61,990 bases of DNA from an uncultured Chloroflexus sp. GTDB lineage: Bacteria; Chloroflexota; Chloroflexia; Chloroflexales; Chloroflexaceae. Of this stretch, positions 60,032-61,990 are shown piece by piece (position 1 is the first letter of the stretch; each line of letters begins with the position of its first letter). The stretch lies in NCBI RefSeq assembly GCF_937951745.1, contig NZ_CALFBQ010000041.1:1-61990 (forward strand). The letters are read 5' to 3'. The notes beneath the pieces are model-generated. The model was given only the letters and a program-made list of their open reading frames with translations, had not been told where the DNA came from and made no database searches. Both the position numbers and the translations under genes were made by a program.

Positions 60032-61579
60032 TTATCCCTGTTGTAAACGCGCCAGCAGCTCTTGTTTGAGATCCCACAGGCGTTGGCTGAGCGAAACGTG
60101 ATAGATATGCGGGTTCATAATCCGCCTCACCCCAAGATCAAGCCGCTCGACATCGGCATAGCGACGAGCACGCATCTGCTCAAGTGGCAGCGGCTCAACT
60201 AGTCGTCGCCCCTCAATCATCGCCGGCTCAAGCAACGGCTCGATCCCAGTCAGCTCAGCCTGCCGCAGGATGCGCTGCCGGGTATGATCACTCGGATGCC
60301 GCAAGCGGATGTACTCTTCACTCGATGGATCTTCGTCTTCGAGCGCGATCAGGTCAGCGGTCGCCTTGCCACGGGCATCGTACAACCGCCAAACCCGCTT
60401 GAGACCGGGATTAGTCAGCTTCGCCGCGCTCTCGGCAATCTTAATCGCCGGCTGCCACGCCTTGCCATCGTGAAGTGCAACGAGCTTATAGACCCCGCCC
60501 AGCGCCCCCTCGCCGTGCGACGTCACCAGCCGGGTACCGACACCATACACCAACCGACGAATAATCGCATCGGCATCGGCGTTATAGCGCCGCGCTTCTT
60601 GGGCAATCTGGCTCTGAATCTGCCAAATCACTAACTCATCGAGATCGTTCGACAGCACAATTACCGTATCGGGAAAACCGGCCTGATCCAGCATCAACGC
60701 AGTCTGGATCGCAAGATAGGCAAGATCGCCCGAATCGAGCCGCACCCCAACCGGCTTATGGCCTTTGGCGCGCAACTCCTCAAACACCCGGATCGCATTC
60801 GGCACTCCGCTGTGCAAGGTATCGATTGTATCTACCAGTAGCAAACAATCGTCAGGATACACCTCGGCATAGGCGCGAAAGGCATCAAGTTCGCTCATCC
60901 CAAGAGCCAGAAATGATTGGACCATGGCGTGCGCATGGGTACCCTTCGCCGTTTGACCGATCGTATGAGCTAATCCCACATTCGAGGTAAAATCGGCGCC
61001 ACCGATCAGGGCCGCGCGCGTGCCGGCATTCGCCCCTAACCCCTGCCCGCGGCGCAGGCCAAACTCCAGCACCGTACTTGCCCCGCTCGCCTCGCGGATA
61101 CGGCTCGCCTTGGTCGCCACCAAGGTCTGATAATTGAGATGGTTTAGCAGTGCGGTCTCCAGAATCTGCGCCATCAACAACGGCCCGCGCACAATCGTCA
61201 GCGGCGCTTGGGCATGCACCACCCGACCTTCAGGCACTGCCCACAATGTCATCCCGCCAAAATGACCATGGTCGCGCAAATAGGCCAAAAAATCCTCGCC
61301 AAAGATCGGCTTGCCCACCCGATTCCGTTGACTGCGCAACACCTCAAGTTCGGCTGGCCCAAACGCTGCTGTCTCCATCCAATCGAGCAACCACTCAAGA
61401 CCGGCGGCGATACAATAGCCGGCTGCATGCAGGCCATAATTGGGCGGCTGTCGGAAGAAATGGTCAAACTGAGCCGGACGCTCGTGAATGCCCATCCGAA
61501 AATAGAGCTGGGCCATCGTCAACTGATATTGGTCGGTGAAGAGAATCCCGGTAGCAGTACGGAGCTGCGCGCCATTCAT
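60032..61579 (-). CDS. pncB: Nicotinate phosphoribosyltransferase
   Basis: 515 residues. The enzyme joins nicotinate to PRPP in NAD salvage. Family blocks are clear: [13 protein letters not shown] at the N-terminus, [12 protein letters not shown], the phosphosite [20 protein letters not shown] with the phosphorylatable His, and [14 protein letters not shown]. The length fits the longer bacterial NAPRTase group. GAGG lies before the ATG. A palindromic site overlaps the upstream promoter region (61595-61613). No other NAD gene is adjacent. Confidence 0.95.
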   Translation of the reverse strand: MNGAQLRTATGILFTDQYQLTMAQLYFRMGIHERPAQFDHFFRQPPNYGLHAAGYCIAAGLEWLLDWMETAAFGPAELEVLRSQRNRVGKPIFGEDFLAYLRDHGHFGGMTLWAVPEGRVVHAQAPLTIVRGPLLMAQILETALLNHLNYQTLVATKASRIREASGASTVLEFGLRRGQGLGANAGTRAALIGGADFTSNVGLAHTIGQTAKGTHAHAMVQSFLALGMSELDAFRAYAEVYPDDCLLLVDTIDTLHSGVPNAIRVFEELRAKGHKPVGVRLDSGDLAYLAIQTALMLDQAGFPDTVIVLSNDLDELVIWQIQSQIAQEARRYNADADAIIRRLVYGVGTRLVTSHGEGALGGVYKLVALHDGKAWQPAIKIAESAAKLTNPGLKRVWRLYDARGKATADLIALEDEDPSSEEYIRLRHPSDHTRQRILRQAELTGIEPLLEPAMIEGRRLVEPLPLEQMRARRYADVERLDLGVRRIMNPHIYHVSLSQRLWDLKQELLARLQQG

Positions 61580-61594
61580 AGGTGCCTCGCTATA

Positions 61595-61613
61595 TAGTGT
61601 AAGTTATACACTA
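61595..61613. promoter_or_regulatory. Palindromic operator upstream of pncB
   Basis: TAGTGTA and TACACTA form a perfect inverted repeat around five bases, 16 bases before the pncB start codon and within an AT-rich stretch that would hold the promoter (TATATA, TATAAC on the minus strand). A dimeric repressor is expected. NAD-metabolism regulators of the NrtR or NiaR type are candidates, but their consensus was not matched. Confidence 0.5.
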
Positions 61614-61661
61614 ATATAGCAGGAATGGGGAAGCTTGTCAATGAATAGCAAACAAACGTAC

Positions 61662-61705
61662 CACCACACGGCCGCAGAGCCGCACAGTCGTGCGGCTCTA
61701 CGGCC
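61662..61705 (-). terminator. Hairpin after the TPR gene
   Basis: GTAGAGCCGCA and its near inverse TGCGGCTCTAC around a six-base loop, overlapping the stop codon of the TPR gene. It resembles the other dispersed palindromes of the window. Confidence 0.4.
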
Positions 61706-61990
61706 TATCACCCCTTGCTTGTGTAATCCACTGATCCGTCGATGCCACAAGCTCAGCCAAGCCAAGCTCGGCAAAAATCGCCCGAGCTCGTTCGAGGTAC
61801 GGCAACGCCTCTGCGCCGCGCCCGCGCTGCACCAACACAGCGCCATACTCACCGAGATCGTTGCCCTCGCTGTATCTATCATTGATTGAGCGGCGCAACT
61901 CCAGTGCCTGTGCAAGCAAACGTTGCGACTCGGTCGAATCACGGTCAATATGGAGCCGACTGAGCGCCGCTAGCACATTGGCTTCGCCCA
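61698..61990 (-). CDS. C-terminal end of a tetratricopeptide-repeat protein (partial)
   Basis: Runs off the right edge of the window; 97 codons plus stop are visible. Two TPR units can be read (GEANVLAALSRL ... and GNDLGEYGAVLVQRGRGAEALPYLERARAIF), followed by a short tail ending ITQARGDRP. TPR arrays serve protein contacts and often form the C-terminal part of large signalling ATPases or regulators. The N-terminal part is outside the window, so the full protein cannot be named. Confidence 0.75.
   Translation of the reverse strand, partial: GEANVLAALSRLHIDRDSTESQRLLAQALELRRSINDRYSEGNDLGEYGAVLVQRGRGAEALPYLERARAIFAELGLAELVASTDQWITQARGDRP

Overview
The window looks like chromosomal DNA of a filamentous anoxygenic phototroph of the Chloroflexota (Chloroflexus type). 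This is an inference from a GC-rich genome, a CruF-type carotenoid hydratase, a bacterial acyl-CoA-binding protein, many Ser/Thr kinases, a yeast/archaeal-type Asd and a GH57-family protein. I could not run a database search, so the genus is not certain. Almost every base belongs to a gene, and many neighbours overlap by 1-11 bases (ATGA or TAATG junctions), which gives clear operons.

Layout. 1-5.0 kb: flavodoxin-fold protein, acyltransferase convergent with cruF, single-domain response regulator, and the asd-HAD operon. 5.0-11.7 kb: small winged-helix protein, DnaJ-type chaperone, and gltB behind a long structured leader. 11.9-20.1 kb: a plus-strand envelope polysaccharide block (47-aa membrane peptide, polyprenyl glycosylphosphotransferase, O-antigen ligase, nucleotide-sugar epimerase, LPG-synthase-like membrane protein, GT4, PAP2-like protein, methyltransferase). 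20.4-29.5 kb: sortase, HAD-IIA phosphatase, response regulator, HerA-like ATPase, expansin-like secreted protein, oligoendopeptidase F, a broken potassium channel, tRNA-Arg(UCU) and a YpdA-like flavoprotein. 29.6-33.3 kb: winged-helix protein, an orphan decaying CRISPR array, an MFS gene cut by an in-frame TAG, an RRM protein and ACBP. 33.4-46.1 kb: FtsX-type permease, MoxR ATPase, a kinase fused to a DnaJ-like zinc finger, galE, aroA, an FHA-winged-helix regulator, a second kinase and a GH57 homologue without its catalytic nucleophile. 46.1-55.4 kb: a GrdB-like gene whose frame crosses a UGA followed at once by a strong hairpin (probable selenoprotein), two ATP-grasp proteins, a metal/corrinoid-receptor-like protein, DUF547, and an operon DJ-1/GT4/SLC13. 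55.4-62 kb: GGDEF protein, CopZ-N-like Fe-S protein, histidine kinase, RNase P RNA, pncB with a palindromic operator, and the end of a TPR gene.

The most notable observations are the candidate selenoprotein at 46092-46919, the orphan CRISPR array with two near-identical spacers that differ only on one side, the attenuator-like leader of gltB, and the nucleophile-less GH57 protein. No cas genes, transposases, phage genes, plasmid genes or selenocysteine machinery were seen in the window.
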